This document shows, piece after piece, positions 1 through 8,032 of a stretch of DNA of 64,000 bases. Each line of letters opens with the position of its first letter. Position 1 is the stretch's first letter. The notes under the pieces are model-generated. The model worked only from the letters and a program-made list of their open reading frames with translations, ran no database searches and was not told the origin of the DNA. Position numbers and translations under genes: made by a program. Source of the DNA: Rhodobacteraceae bacterium UBA6796 (GTDB taxonomy: Bacteria > Pseudomonadota > Alphaproteobacteria > Rhodobacterales > Rhodobacteraceae); NCBI GenBank assembly GCA_002452815.1, contig DKFM01000004.1, positions 100,020 through 164,019 on the forward strand, written 5' to 3'.

Positions 1-97
1 CGTCGGGCAGGCCCCCTTCGGACAGGTAGAGCGGTTTTGCGGCCTCGCCCGCGGGGGCGAAATGCATGGCGGGGTGGTCGTGCAGGGGGGCGGTCAT
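1..97 (-). CDS. 5' end of an unidentified gene cut by the window edge
   Basis: Only the first 32 codons are present; they begin MTAPLHDHPAMHFAPAGEAA and end at the left edge. An AAAGGACCG ribosome-binding site lies just upstream of the ATG on the minus strand, which supports this as a real start. The sequence after the start (AKPLYLSEGGLPD) vaguely recalls the N-terminus of M17 leucyl aminopeptidases of this group, but too little is visible to assign a function. Confidence 0.5.
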   Translation of the reverse strand, partial: MTAPLHDHPAMHFAPAGEAAKPLYLSEGGLPD

Positions 98-188
98 CGG
101 CGGTCCTTTTGAAAGTCAGGCGGGCCAGTCGAAGCCCGTTTCGCCCCTAGCCTAGCGCAGCCATCGGCGCCTTCAAGGGCGCGCCGCC

Positions 189-569
189 CTACCCGCGCAT
201 ATCCTGCAAATCCCAGACCGCCGTCAGCGAGCGGTCGCCGATCCGCACCAGCCGTGCCAGCACCGCCGCCTGCGCCACCGTATCTTCGCGCGTCACGCAA
301 TCGGCCAGATCGCGCGCCACCTGCGACAGCACACGCATCCCGACCTGCCGCGCCAGACGCCCCAGTTCATCCAGCCCACGCAGGATCACCTGTTCCTGAC
401 GGTCCAGAACCGCCATCTGGATCGCCACCAGATGCACTGCCAGATCCTCCATCGCGGCCGACAGCACCCGCTCTGCCGCGACCTGACCCAGTTCGGCGTA
501 CAGAACGACGATCCGGTCGGGATCGAGATTCACCGGTTCATCACATGAAAATGTCGAAATCTGCGCCAC
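189..569 (-). CDS. conserved-looking hypothetical helical protein
   Basis: I do not recognise a domain. The product is about 126 residues, begins VAQISTFSCDEPVNL with a GTG start at 569, and is predicted to be almost entirely helical with regular hydrophobic spacing (for example RIVVLYAELGQVAAERVLSAAMEDLA). It has no signal peptide or membrane segment. The reading frame stays open upstream to 701, but that extension is Arg/Pro/Trp-rich and looks like non-coding shadow, so I prefer the GTG start. It lies between the edge gene on the same strand and a divergent carbonic anhydrase. Confidence 0.55.
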   Translation of the reverse strand: MAQISTFSCDEPVNLDPDRIVVLYAELGQVAAERVLSAAMEDLAVHLVAIQMAVLDRQEQVILRGLDELGRLARQVGMRVLSQVARDLADCVTREDTVAQAAVLARLVRIGDRSLTAVWDLQDMRG

Positions 570-736
570 CCGGCACCCCCTCGCATCGGCGCGAACCGCC
601 GCCCGCGACCACCCCGGCCCCCATGGCCGCGCACAGAATGGCGCGAGAAGCCTCAAGAAAAGGTTGAGGCGCACGAAAATCCTCTCGAATTTCGGCGCCA
701 CCCGGCCTATCTACTGCGCAGCATTTGAAGGGAAAG

Positions 737-1390
737 ATGATGAAGGAAAATGTGCGGCCGTTGCCCTCTTATCTGATTCAACGCTATCAGGGCTGGAAAG
801 CCACGACATATGCGGAAAACCGCAGCTGGTATCGGCGCCTGGCCGATGAAGGCCAGCGCCCGCGTGCGATGATCATTTCATGCTGCGATTCGCGGGTGCA
901 TGTGACCTCGCTGTTCGGCGCGGATTCGGGCGAATTCTTCAGCCACCGCAACATTGCCAACCTGGTGCCGCCGTTCAATCCCGACGGCGATCACCACGGC
1001 ACCTCGGCGGCCATCGAATATGCCGTGAAGGCGCTGAAAGTGGCGCATATGATCGTGCTGGGGCATTCGCAATGTGGCGGCGTGAAGGGCTGCCATGCGA
1101 TGTGCACCGGACATGCCCCTGAACTGGAAGAGAAAACCTCTTTCGTGGGCACCTGGCTGAACCTGCTGCGCCCGGGGTTCGAGCGCGTGAAGGACGTGCC
1201 CGAGGCAGAGCAGATTGACGCGCTGGAGAAGGAAGCCGTGGTGATCAGCCTGGAAAATCTGATGACCTTCCCCTTCGTTCAGGCAGCGCTGGAAGCTGGC
1301 GAGATGACGCTGCACGGGCTGTGGCACGACATCGGCGCAGGCAACCTGAGCCAATACAACCCGCAGACCGGGGCGTTCGAACAGATCTGA
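737..1390 (+). CDS. beta-class carbonic anhydrase
   Basis: Catalyses reversible hydration of CO2 to bicarbonate in the cytoplasm. The 217-residue product has the beta-class zinc ligands: the CDSR motif (Cys50, Asp51, Arg53) and HxxC as GHSQCGG (His110, Cys113). The SHRNIANLVPP segment typical of the family lies between them. The start is taken as ATG 737, 4-9 bases after a GAAGGGAAAG ribosome-binding site; a second ATG follows directly at 740. The length is normal for the family. It is a single gene, followed by a GC-rich inverted repeat. No partner gene suggests a special role beyond bicarbonate supply. Confidence 0.93.
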   Translation: MMKENVRPLPSYLIQRYQGWKATTYAENRSWYRRLADEGQRPRAMIISCCDSRVHVTSLFGADSGEFFSHRNIANLVPPFNPDGDHHGTSAAIEYAVKALKVAHMIVLGHSQCGGVKGCHAMCTGHAPELEEKTSFVGTWLNLLRPGFERVKDVPEAEQIDALEKEAVVISLENLMTFPFVQAALEAGEMTLHGLWHDIGAGNLSQYNPQTGAFEQI

Positions 1391-1399
1391 ACGCCACGC

Positions 1400-1424
1400 C
1401 TCGGGGCCGCCCGGCGGCCCCGAG
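1400..1424 (+). terminator. GC-rich hairpin after carbonic anhydrase
   Basis: A near-perfect inverted repeat, CTCGGGGCCG - CCCGG - CGGCCCCGAG, starts ten bases after the carbonic anhydrase stop codon. It lacks a T-tract, so it is a weak or Rho-assisted terminator at best. Confidence 0.4.
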
Positions 1425-1485
1425 TGCCTGCAAATCCCAAGCCCTGTTCAGCGCATCTTAAATCTTCTGCGCGCAATATCCGGGC

Positions 1486-1923
1486 ATGACCCAGCATCGA
1501 CTCGTCACCCTTCGCCTGCATCACGATCTTATCGCCGCGATCGAGGCTGCCGCACGCGCGCAGCACCTCAACCCGGCCGAGGTGATCCGCGGCATCCTGT
1601 TCGACGCGCTTGCGCCTGGCCCCGCACCACGCCCGCGCACCGGCCCCGCGCAGGGGATTGTGGCGATGCATCAGGTGCTGGAGGCCGCCGATGGCTGGCT
1701 CGACCTGCAAAGCCGCTTACGGCACGATGGTTTCGTTCTGCGACTGATCGAAGATCGGCTGGCGGTGCACGAATGGCCCTCGGATCGTTTTGTGATCTGG
1801 CTGGAGGAAATTGGCCACACGCTCGCGGGGTTGTCCCTGCGGTTTCGCGCGCCCTTCCCCGGGGCCCTGCCGCGCCGGATGGAACTGCCGCCCCTGGGAC
1901 GGGGACGCGGGCGCGCGGCGTGA
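1486..1923 (+). CDS. small protein with ribbon-helix-helix-like N-terminus
   Basis: No firm family assignment. The first ~40 residues (HRLVTLRLHHDLIAAIEAAA, then LNPAEVIRGILFDAL) fit a ribbon-helix-helix fold: one short beta strand followed by two helices, as in Arc/CopG-type DNA-binding proteins. A Pro/Arg linker follows, then an aromatic-rich C-terminal half (VHEWPSDRFVIWLEEIGHTLAG) of unknown role. It has no signal peptide. There is no antitoxin-toxin partner beside it: the next gene is convergent. A DNA-binding role is an inference from the N-terminal pattern only. Confidence 0.55.
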   Translation: MTQHRLVTLRLHHDLIAAIEAAARAQHLNPAEVIRGILFDALAPGPAPRPRTGPAQGIVAMHQVLEAADGWLDLQSRLRHDGFVLRLIEDRLAVHEWPSDRFVIWLEEIGHTLAGLSLRFRAPFPGALPRRMELPPLGRGRGRAA

Positions 1924-1953
1924 TGCCGACCTGCAGGCACGGATGCCATCAGA

Positions 1954-1970
1954 CGCGCCCCAGGGGCGCG
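1954..1970. terminator. palindrome between convergent genes
   Basis: CGCGCCCC-A-GGGGCGCG, a perfect 8-bp arm palindrome in the 82-bp gap between two convergent genes. It is a plausible bidirectional terminator stem, but there is no clear T-tract on either side. Confidence 0.35.
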
Positions 1971-2005
1971 CCTGACACAGGTTCGGTCACGGGCAACGGC
2001 TGCGA

Positions 2006-3604
2006 TCAGCGCAGCACCTGCCCCGCGGGCCATCCGATGGTGGTGTCGAGCGCGACGGTCTGCGTCTTGCCCGGCGCCAGATCGAAGCGCCATTCCAGCA
2101 AGCCGCGGCCATCGTCGTAATTCTCGGCGCTGACCGCCGGGGTCGCGCTGTAGTCGATCGTCAGATCTTCCTGCTCGGAATAGGGCACGCGGTCGATCAC
2201 CCGCACCGGCCAGGCCTCGGCGGTCAGGTTTTCCACCTCGATACGCACCTGCTCACGCCGTTCGTTCGATTTCGAAATCACACCGCGGTCGCCCTCGGTC
2301 TTGTCCACGACCACCCGTTTCAGCCGCAGCCCGTCGATCGCGCCGAACCCCTGGCGCAATGTGTCGCCCGCAGCGGTCAGGCCAAGGTCGGTCATCCCGA
2401 CCACGGCACCATCCAGAAACAGCGTCGCGGACCCGGGCAGCAGGATCTGGCCTGTGTCGTTGCTGACCTCGGCCACCAGATAGGCGGTCTCGTCGAGCAT
2501 CGGCACCGCCTCGGCCAGCAGCTCGACAGGCAGTTCCAGTTGATCGAGCTTCAGCCGCAGCGCTTCGACCCCGTCACGGATATCGACCGCCGTGCCGTAA
2601 CGATAGGTCACCGTCATGCCCTGCATTTCCATCGCCGCCGTCTCGGCCACCGGGGCGGGTGCATAGGCGTCGGCCTGAACCATGCCCCGGGTCAGCATCT
2701 TCGGCAGGCCACCGACCGGCGCGTCGGGCGGCCCGAATTCCAGCCGTTCGGGCCAGATATGGCCGGGGTCCATCCGCTCGGACGGGCGCGCCGTGGACAG
2801 CGTCAGATCGACGCCCGCCCAGTCCTCGCCCGAATTCTGCGCGATCGAGACGTAGCGATCCACCGCCAGCGTGCCGCTCGTCCGGTCCAGCCGCAGATCA
2901 TAGACCGGCGTCCAGCTGGCCGCATCGGTGAAGGTGGTGATTTCCAGCTGCCCCGCCCCTTCGACCGTGGCCAGCAGCGCGTCGCTGTCGGTGTTCGGAT
3001 TTTCAAGCGCAGCCAAAGCCTTGCGGGCCTTCTCCAGCGCTTCGCGATCGGGTTTCAGGGCACGCTCTGCGGCCTTCGCCTCGACCTCGGCGGCCTGCGC
3101 CTCCTGATTTGCGGCCAAAATGCCCGCCCCCACCGTCTGCACCAGCGCGGCCAGTTGGTCGGGGGCAACGTTCTGCGTGCTCGCCCCGCGCAGGAAAGCG
3201 GCGCGTTCGCGCGCGGCCTCGGCCCGCAGCCGGATCGCAGCCACGGCATCTTCCTTCTCGGCAAGCGCCAGCTCCAGCCGCTCGACCTCGGCCCGGGCGG
3301 CTTCGAGGGCCGGAGAGGTCAGCGGCTCGGTCGCCGGTTCACGCGCGTCAATCAGCGTGACCGCCCCCACCTTGACCCCCTCCCCCTTGACCCGCAGTGT
3401 CTCGATCCGGGTGCCGTCGGGCAGGCCCGGCACGATCACCTCTTGCGCGCCATCCCCGGAAATCTCGACCGTTCTGGTCACTTGCGCGCCCCAGGGAAAC
3501 AGCGTGACGGCGGTGATATGGGCGGGCGCCTCGACCGTTTGCGCAAATAGCGCGGCCGGGGCGGCGGTGAAAAGCAAAGCGGCGGCGATCGAAAAGGGTT
3601 TCAT
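2006..3604 (-). CDS. MuiA-like (DUF4140/DUF4139) secreted protein
   Basis: 532-residue member of the mucoidy-inhibitor MuiA-like family. A signal peptide (MKPFSIAAALLFTAAPAALFA) precedes a DUF4140-type N-terminal domain (ITAVTLFPWGAQVTRTVEI, about residues 25-130). A helical coiled region rich in Ala/Glu (residues ~100-200) and the DUF4139 beta domain follow (from about 215 to the end, including WTPVYDLRLD and the C-terminal LEWRFDLAPGKTQTVALDTTIGWP). The biochemical function of the family is not established; it is expected in the periplasm. A GGGAGGTTC ribosome-binding site precedes the ATG. It stands alone, convergent with the gene at 1486. Confidence 0.85.
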   Translation of the reverse strand: MKPFSIAAALLFTAAPAALFAQTVEAPAHITAVTLFPWGAQVTRTVEISGDGAQEVIVPGLPDGTRIETLRVKGEGVKVGAVTLIDAREPATEPLTSPALEAARAEVERLELALAEKEDAVAAIRLRAEAARERAAFLRGASTQNVAPDQLAALVQTVGAGILAANQEAQAAEVEAKAAERALKPDREALEKARKALAALENPNTDSDALLATVEGAGQLEITTFTDAASWTPVYDLRLDRTSGTLAVDRYVSIAQNSGEDWAGVDLTLSTARPSERMDPGHIWPERLEFGPPDAPVGGLPKMLTRGMVQADAYAPAPVAETAAMEMQGMTVTYRYGTAVDIRDGVEALRLKLDQLELPVELLAEAVPMLDETAYLVAEVSNDTGQILLPGSATLFLDGAVVGMTDLGLTAAGDTLRQGFGAIDGLRLKRVVVDKTEGDRGVISKSNERREQVRIEVENLTAEAWPVRVIDRVPYSEQEDLTIDYSATPAVSAENYDDGRGLLEWRFDLAPGKTQTVALDTTIGWPAGQVLR

Positions 3605-3656
3605 AGGAACCTCCCGTTGGATGGCCCGAGGGTCACCGGGAGGCCGCGCAAAAGCA

Positions 3657-3680
3657 AGGGGGCGCGAAGCCGCGCCCCCT
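3657..3680 (-). terminator. intrinsic terminator of asd
   Basis: Perfect 10-bp stem AGGGGGCGCG / CGCGCCCCCT with a 4-base loop. On the minus strand it is followed by TGCTTTTGC. It lies 53 bp past the asd stop codon, between asd and the downstream same-strand gene. Confidence 0.75.
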
Positions 3681-3732
3681 CACAATCCACTCAGACCGGC
3701 GTGATCCGGCCGATGCCGTCCCGCAGCGGGGA

Positions 3733-4755
3733 TCAGCCTTTTTTCAGGCAGCGCTGGCCCAGAACTTCGGCAATCTGCACCGCGTTCAGCGCCGCGCCCT
3801 TGCGCAGGTTGTCCGACACGCACCACAGGTTGATGCCGTTGTCGACGGTGCTGTCCTGACGAATCCGCGAAATGAAGGTCGCGTAATCGCCGACGCATTC
3901 GACCGGGGTGACGTAGCCACCGGGCTCGCGCTTGTCGATCACCATGATGCCGGGCGCTTCACGCAGGATATCGCGGGCTTCGGCCTCGTCCAGGTGCTCT
4001 TCGAACTCGATGTTGATCGCTTCGGAATGGCCCACGAACACCGGCACGCGCACGCAGGTCGCGGTCAGCTTGATCGACTTGTCGAGAATTTTCTTGGTCT
4101 CGGCGACCATTTTCCATTCTTCCTTGGTCGAGCCGTCTTCCAGGAACACGTCGATATGCGGGATCACGTTGAAGGCGATCTGCTTGGGATAGACCTTCGG
4201 CGGCACTTCCTGACCGGGAACATACATGCCCTTGGTCTGGTCCCACAGCTCGTCGATCGCCTCTTTGCCGGTGCCCGACACCGACTGATAGGTCGACACC
4301 ACGACGCGCTTGATCTTGGCGCGGTCATGCAGCGGCTTCAGCGCCACGACCATCTGCGCGGTCGAGCAGTTCGGGTTCGCGATGATGTTTTTCTTGCTGT
4401 AGCCCACGATGGCGTCGGCGTTCACTTCGGGCACGATCAGCGGGATGTCCGGATCGTAGCGGTAGAGCGACGAGTTGTCGATCACCACGCAGCCCTGGCT
4501 TGCGGCCTTGGGCGCATAGACCTTGGTCGCGTCCGAGCCGATCGCGAACAGCGCGATGTCCCAGCCGGTGAAATCGAAGGTGTCCAGATCCTGGGTCTTC
4601 AGAGTTCGGTCGCCAAAGCTGACTTCGGTGCCCAGCGACTTGCGCGACGCCAGCGCCGCGATTTCATCGACCGGAAACTCGCGCTCGGCGAGGATGTTCA
4701 GCATTTCTTTGCCCACGTTGCCCGTGGCGCCGACGACGACGACTTTGTAGCCCAT
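3733..4755 (-). CDS. asd: aspartate-semialdehyde dehydrogenase
   Basis: Catalyses NADPH-dependent reduction of L-aspartyl-4-phosphate to L-aspartate 4-semialdehyde, the branch-point step towards lysine/diaminopimelate, threonine and methionine. The 340-residue product has the N-terminal dinucleotide-binding motif VVGATGNVGKEML (residues 8-20) and the catalytic cysteine Cys130 in NPNCSTAQ. The C-terminal region includes the family dimerisation/catalytic block. The start is ATG 4755, preceded at good distance by AAGGAGG; the frame is open further upstream but without a ribosome-binding site. Single-gene unit with its own terminator. Confidence 0.96.
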   Translation of the reverse strand: MGYKVVVVGATGNVGKEMLNILAEREFPVDEIAALASRKSLGTEVSFGDRTLKTQDLDTFDFTGWDIALFAIGSDATKVYAPKAASQGCVVIDNSSLYRYDPDIPLIVPEVNADAIVGYSKKNIIANPNCSTAQMVVALKPLHDRAKIKRVVVSTYQSVSGTGKEAIDELWDQTKGMYVPGQEVPPKVYPKQIAFNVIPHIDVFLEDGSTKEEWKMVAETKKILDKSIKLTATCVRVPVFVGHSEAINIEFEEHLDEAEARDILREAPGIMVIDKREPGGYVTPVECVGDYATFISRIRQDSTVDNGINLWCVSDNLRKGAALNAVQIAEVLGQRCLKKG

Positions 4756-4868
4756 GAAGGCCTCCTTCTCGAAAGAACGCTGCCGCTTAGCGGAAATGCG
4801 CGAGACAGGAAAGGGATTCGCGACGATTTCGGCCAAGTGATGCAGGAAGGGCGCGCCCGGGCCGCATG

Positions 4869-6059
4869 TCAGTCAAAGCTTTCGGCGCGGGGCCGGGTGA
4901 ACAGGTAAAACCCAAGGCCGATCAGCACCGGCACCAGAAAGAACAGGAACAGCATCGCGAAGGCATGGCGCGCATCGCCCGTGCGCGAGGCGGCCTCGAA
5001 CACCGGGCGCGAGGCGAATTGCGCAATCGCCACACCCGAGATCGAGAACATGTTCAAAAGCGTGACCCCGCGCCCCACCAGATGCGCCGGAAAGAACGCG
5101 CGCCCATGCGCCATGATCGCCGGGAACGAGGCCCCCGCCAGCCCCACCACCGCCAGCAGCGCGGTGACCTGCGCAAGGCTGGCATCCGGCATCAGCCACA
5201 GCACCGCCAGCGCCAGCGCCAGCACGGCATTGCCCGCCAGCACCACGCGCTTGTGGCTGCCCAGCAGCCGGTCGGCCGGGCCATAGGCGAAATTGCCCGC
5301 CACCATCGCCAGCCCCATCACCAGCGTCACCTGCCCGATCAGCGTCGCATCGGCGCCATGCACGGCGGTCAGATAGGGCCCGGCCCACAGCCCCCTGATC
5401 CCCGCGGCGGCCGTGTAATTGGCCATCGTCAGCGGCAGCAGCAGCCACAATCCCGGCAGGCGCAGGATATCCAGCACCGAACCGCCCTGCCCCGCCGCGC
5501 GCGTGATCCGTTCGGGATCGCGCGTGAAGGTCAGGATCGCCGCTGCCACGGCCAGCGTCACCCCCGCCAGCGCCCAAAGCGTGGCGCGCCAGCCGAAGGC
5601 CTCGACCACCCAGGCCAGCGGCGCGGCGCCTGCCAGATTGCCCAGACTGCCGACGCCGATCATCGCCCCGGCCAGCATCCCGAAGGCCGCGGGTGCGAAG
5701 CTGCGCGCAAAGATGTAATAGCCCCCCATCAGCACCGGCGAACAGCCGATCCCGATCAGGACCATTGCCAGATGAATCCCCCAAGGGCCGCCCGCCATCG
5801 CAAAGGCCGCCGCCCCGCCACCGCCGCCAAGCGCCAGCATGACGCCCACCGTTCGGCGCGGTCCGATCCGGTCCAGCGCCTCTCCCACCGGGATCTGCAT
5901 CAGCCCGAAGGCGACATACCAAAGCCCCAGCGACACCGCCAGATCGCCCGCCGTGGCGCCCAGTTCGGCCTTCAGCACGGGGGTCAGAACCGCCAGACAG
6001 GCGCGGTAAAACTGGCTGAGCACATAGCCCGCCACAAGAAAGCCGATCGACAATCGCAT
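4869..6059 (-). CDS. MFS transporter
   Basis: 396-residue major facilitator superfamily membrane protein with about 12 hydrophobic helices. The loop between helices 2 and 3 carries the MFS signature as GEALDRIGPRRTVG (about residues 59-72). A weaker repeat, GPADRLLGSHKRVV, marks the second half. Substrate unknown. ATG 6059 has an AGGGGGAGA ribosome-binding site. It is divergent from a ModE-type regulator with only 113 bp between the starts, so that regulator could control it. A link to molybdate/tungstate or to cofactor precursors is speculation. Confidence 0.85.
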   Translation of the reverse strand: MRLSIGFLVAGYVLSQFYRACLAVLTPVLKAELGATAGDLAVSLGLWYVAFGLMQIPVGEALDRIGPRRTVGVMLALGGGGGAAAFAMAGGPWGIHLAMVLIGIGCSPVLMGGYYIFARSFAPAAFGMLAGAMIGVGSLGNLAGAAPLAWVVEAFGWRATLWALAGVTLAVAAAILTFTRDPERITRAAGQGGSVLDILRLPGLWLLLPLTMANYTAAAGIRGLWAGPYLTAVHGADATLIGQVTLVMGLAMVAGNFAYGPADRLLGSHKRVVLAGNAVLALALAVLWLMPDASLAQVTALLAVVGLAGASFPAIMAHGRAFFPAHLVGRGVTLLNMFSISGVAIAQFASRPVFEAASRTGDARHAFAMLFLFFLVPVLIGLGFYLFTRPRAESFD

Positions 6060-6172
6060 GAAAATCTCCCCCTGGCGGCCAAGCTGGCGCAAGGGCGCAT
6101 CGGGCGCAAGGGGCTGCGCGCTTGCAATGCGCCGCAGCCGCCCGCAGGATGGCCCAAAGCAAGGAGCACCCG

Positions 6173-6526
6173 ATGGACCCCACCCGCCTGATGTTGCGGC
6201 TTTATTTCGGCCCGGTAATGTTCGGCCCCGGCAAGGCCGACCTGCTGGAAGCGATCGCCGCCGAAGGCTCGATTTCCGCGGCAGGGCGGCGCATGGGCAT
6301 GAGCTACAAACGCGCCTGGAGCCTGGTCGAGGCGATGAATGCGGGCTTTGTCGAACCGCTGGTGGACAGCGCGCGCGGCGGGGCCCATGGCGGCGGCGCC
6401 CATCTGACGGCGGCAGGCGAAACCGTTCTGGCGCAGTATCGTGCGCTGGAGGCCCGGCTGCGTGAGGCCGGGGCCACAGAAATCGCCACAATCGGCGCTT
6501 TGGTGAAGCCCGATGTGTCCGGTTGA
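6173..6526 (+). CDS. ModE-type winged-helix regulator without molybdate-binding domain
   Basis: 117-residue LysR-like winged helix protein of the ModE N-terminal family. The DNA-binding helix is seen as FGPGKADLLEAIAAEGSISAAGRRMGMSYKRAW (about residues 15-47). A short wing with GGAHGGGAHLTAAGE follows, then a terminal helix. Full ModE proteins continue with TOBE/molbindin domains that sense molybdate; here the protein ends after the DNA-binding domain. ATG 6173 follows AAGGAGCACCCG. It sits 64 bp upstream of modA and diverges from an MFS gene. It probably binds the Mo-box at 6557-6578, but what it senses is unclear. Confidence 0.85.
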   Translation: MDPTRLMLRLYFGPVMFGPGKADLLEAIAAEGSISAAGRRMGMSYKRAWSLVEAMNAGFVEPLVDSARGGAHGGGAHLTAAGETVLAQYRALEARLREAGATEIATIGALVKPDVSG

Positions 6527-6556
6527 AAATAACGCTTGGCGTGATCCGGTCCCATT

Positions 6557-6578
6557 GTTATGTCTGGCGAAACATAAC
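6557..6578 (+). promoter_or_regulatory. Mo-box-like inverted repeat upstream of modA
   Basis: GTTATGT-N8-ACATAAC, a perfect 7-bp inverted repeat centred about 23 bp before the modA start and within 50 bp of the ModE-type gene's stop. ModE-family operators typically have a [C]GTTAT...ATAAC[G] layout with such spacing, so this is the likely molybdate-response operator. It lies so close to modA that binding would overlap the promoter or leader. Confidence 0.75.
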
Positions 6579-6590
6579 GCCGGAGGTTCC

Positions 6591-7334
6591 ATGCGCCATC
6601 TTCTTCTGTCCGCAGCCCTGCTTGTGCCGGGGCTTGCCGCCGCCGAAAGCCCGACGGTCTTTGCCGCCGCCTCGTTGAAAACCGCGCTCGATCAGGTCGC
6701 GCAAAGCTGGCAGGACGCGGGCCACGATCCGGTGGTGATCTCCTACGCGGGCAGCAGCGCCCTGGCGCGGCAGATCGAGGCAGGCGCGCCCGCCGATCTG
6801 TTCCTGTCGGCCTCGGTCGCCTGGATGGATACGGTTGAAGGTGCGGGCGTGGTCGTGCCCGGCACCCGGCGTGATCTGCTGGGCAACACGCTGGTGCTGA
6901 TCGGCGCCGAGGACGGCGCGGTTGATCTGGCCGATCTGCCCGCCACGCTGGGCGAGCAGCATCTGGCGATGGCGCTGGTCGACAGCGTGCCCGCCGGGCA
7001 ATACGGCAAGGCCGCGCTGACCTATCTGGGCCTGTGGGACGCGCTCGCGCCGCATGTGGCGCAGGCCGATAACGTGCGCGCCGCGCTGGCGCTGGTGGCC
7101 ACCGGCGAGGCACCCTTCGGCGTGGTTTACGCCACCGATGCCGCAGCCGAGCCGCGCGTGCATCTGGCCGCGACCTTCCCCGCCGAAAGCCACCCGCCGA
7201 TCATCTATCCGGCCGCGCAGCTGACCACCGGCACCGCGCCCGAGGATGCTGTCGCCTTCCTGGCCTATCTGGGCGGCGCCGAGGCCGCGCAAATCTTTCA
7301 AGCTCAGGGATTTTCCATGAAAGGGGAAAAGTGA
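6591..7334 (+). CDS. modA: molybdate ABC transporter substrate-binding protein
   Basis: 247-residue periplasmic protein that binds molybdate (or tungstate) and delivers it to ModBC. It has a signal peptide (MRHLLLSAALLVPGLAAAES) and then the typical mature start TVFAAASLKTALDQVA with the oxyanion-binding Ala-Ser. SYAGSSALARQIEAGAPADLF and the C-terminal YPAAQLTTG...FLAYLGGAEA segments are family hallmarks. The start at 6591 follows CGGAGG. The stop codon overlaps the GTG start of modB by four bases, indicating translational coupling. Confidence 0.95.
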   Translation: MRHLLLSAALLVPGLAAAESPTVFAAASLKTALDQVAQSWQDAGHDPVVISYAGSSALARQIEAGAPADLFLSASVAWMDTVEGAGVVVPGTRRDLLGNTLVLIGAEDGAVDLADLPATLGEQHLAMALVDSVPAGQYGKAALTYLGLWDALAPHVAQADNVRAALALVATGEAPFGVVYATDAAAEPRVHLAATFPAESHPPIIYPAAQLTTGTAPEDAVAFLAYLGGAEAAQIFQAQGFSMKGEK

Positions 7335-8032
7335 ACGGAATTCCCCCCGAAGCCTGGGGCGCAGTTTTCTTGTCGCTGAAGGTGGCCGCCGTGGCGGTCG
7401 CCTTTTCGCTGCCGCTGGGTATTGCGGCGGCGATGGCGTTGGCACGCGGGCGGATGCCGGGGCTGTGGCTGCTGAATGCGCTGGTGCATCTGCCGCTGAT
7501 CCTGCCGCCGGTGGTGACCGGCTATTTCCTGCTGCTGGTCTTTGGCCGCAAGGGCGCGGTCGGCGCCTTTCTGGAACAGGCCTTCGGGCTGATCTTCGCC
7601 TTTCGCTGGACCGGCGCGGCGCTGGCCGCCGCCGTGATGGGCTTTCCGCTGATGGTGCGCGCGATCCGGCTGGCGATCGAGGCCGTCGACCCGGGGCTCG
7701 AACAGGCCGCCGCCACGCTCGGCGCCTCGCGCATCTGGACATTCGTCACGATCACCTTGCCACTGATGCTGCCCGGGATCATCGCCGGGGCCATTCTGGC
7801 CTTCGCCAAGGCGATGGGTGAATTCGGCGCCACGATCACCTTCGTGTCCAACATCCCCGGCCAGACCCAGACCCTGCCTTCGGCGATCTATGCCCTGCTG
7901 CAGGTGCCGGGCGGCGAGGCCGCGGCCGCGCGGCTGGCCGCAATTTCGGTCGCGGTCGCGCTGGCCGCCGTGCTGGGATCGGAAGTCCTGTCGCGTGCCG
8001 TTGCGCGCCGGATCGGGGGCCGCGATGCTTGA
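7331..8032 (+). CDS. modB: molybdate ABC transporter permease
   Basis: 233-residue inner-membrane permease with five to six hydrophobic helices. The cytoplasmic EAA-type loop contacting the ATPase is visible as EQAAATLGASRIWTFVTITLPL (about residues 120-141), followed by the ModB-typical GEFGATITFVSNIPGQTQTL. It begins with GTG within the modA stop (GTGA) and ends eight bases after the start of modC, so the three genes are translationally coupled. Confidence 0.95.
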   Translation: MNGIPPEAWGAVFLSLKVAAVAVAFSLPLGIAAAMALARGRMPGLWLLNALVHLPLILPPVVTGYFLLLVFGRKGAVGAFLEQAFGLIFAFRWTGAALAAAVMGFPLMVRAIRLAIEAVDPGLEQAAATLGASRIWTFVTITLPLMLPGIIAGAILAFAKAMGEFGATITFVSNIPGQTQTLPSAIYALLQVPGGEAAAARLAAISVAVALAAVLGSEVLSRAVARRIGGRDA

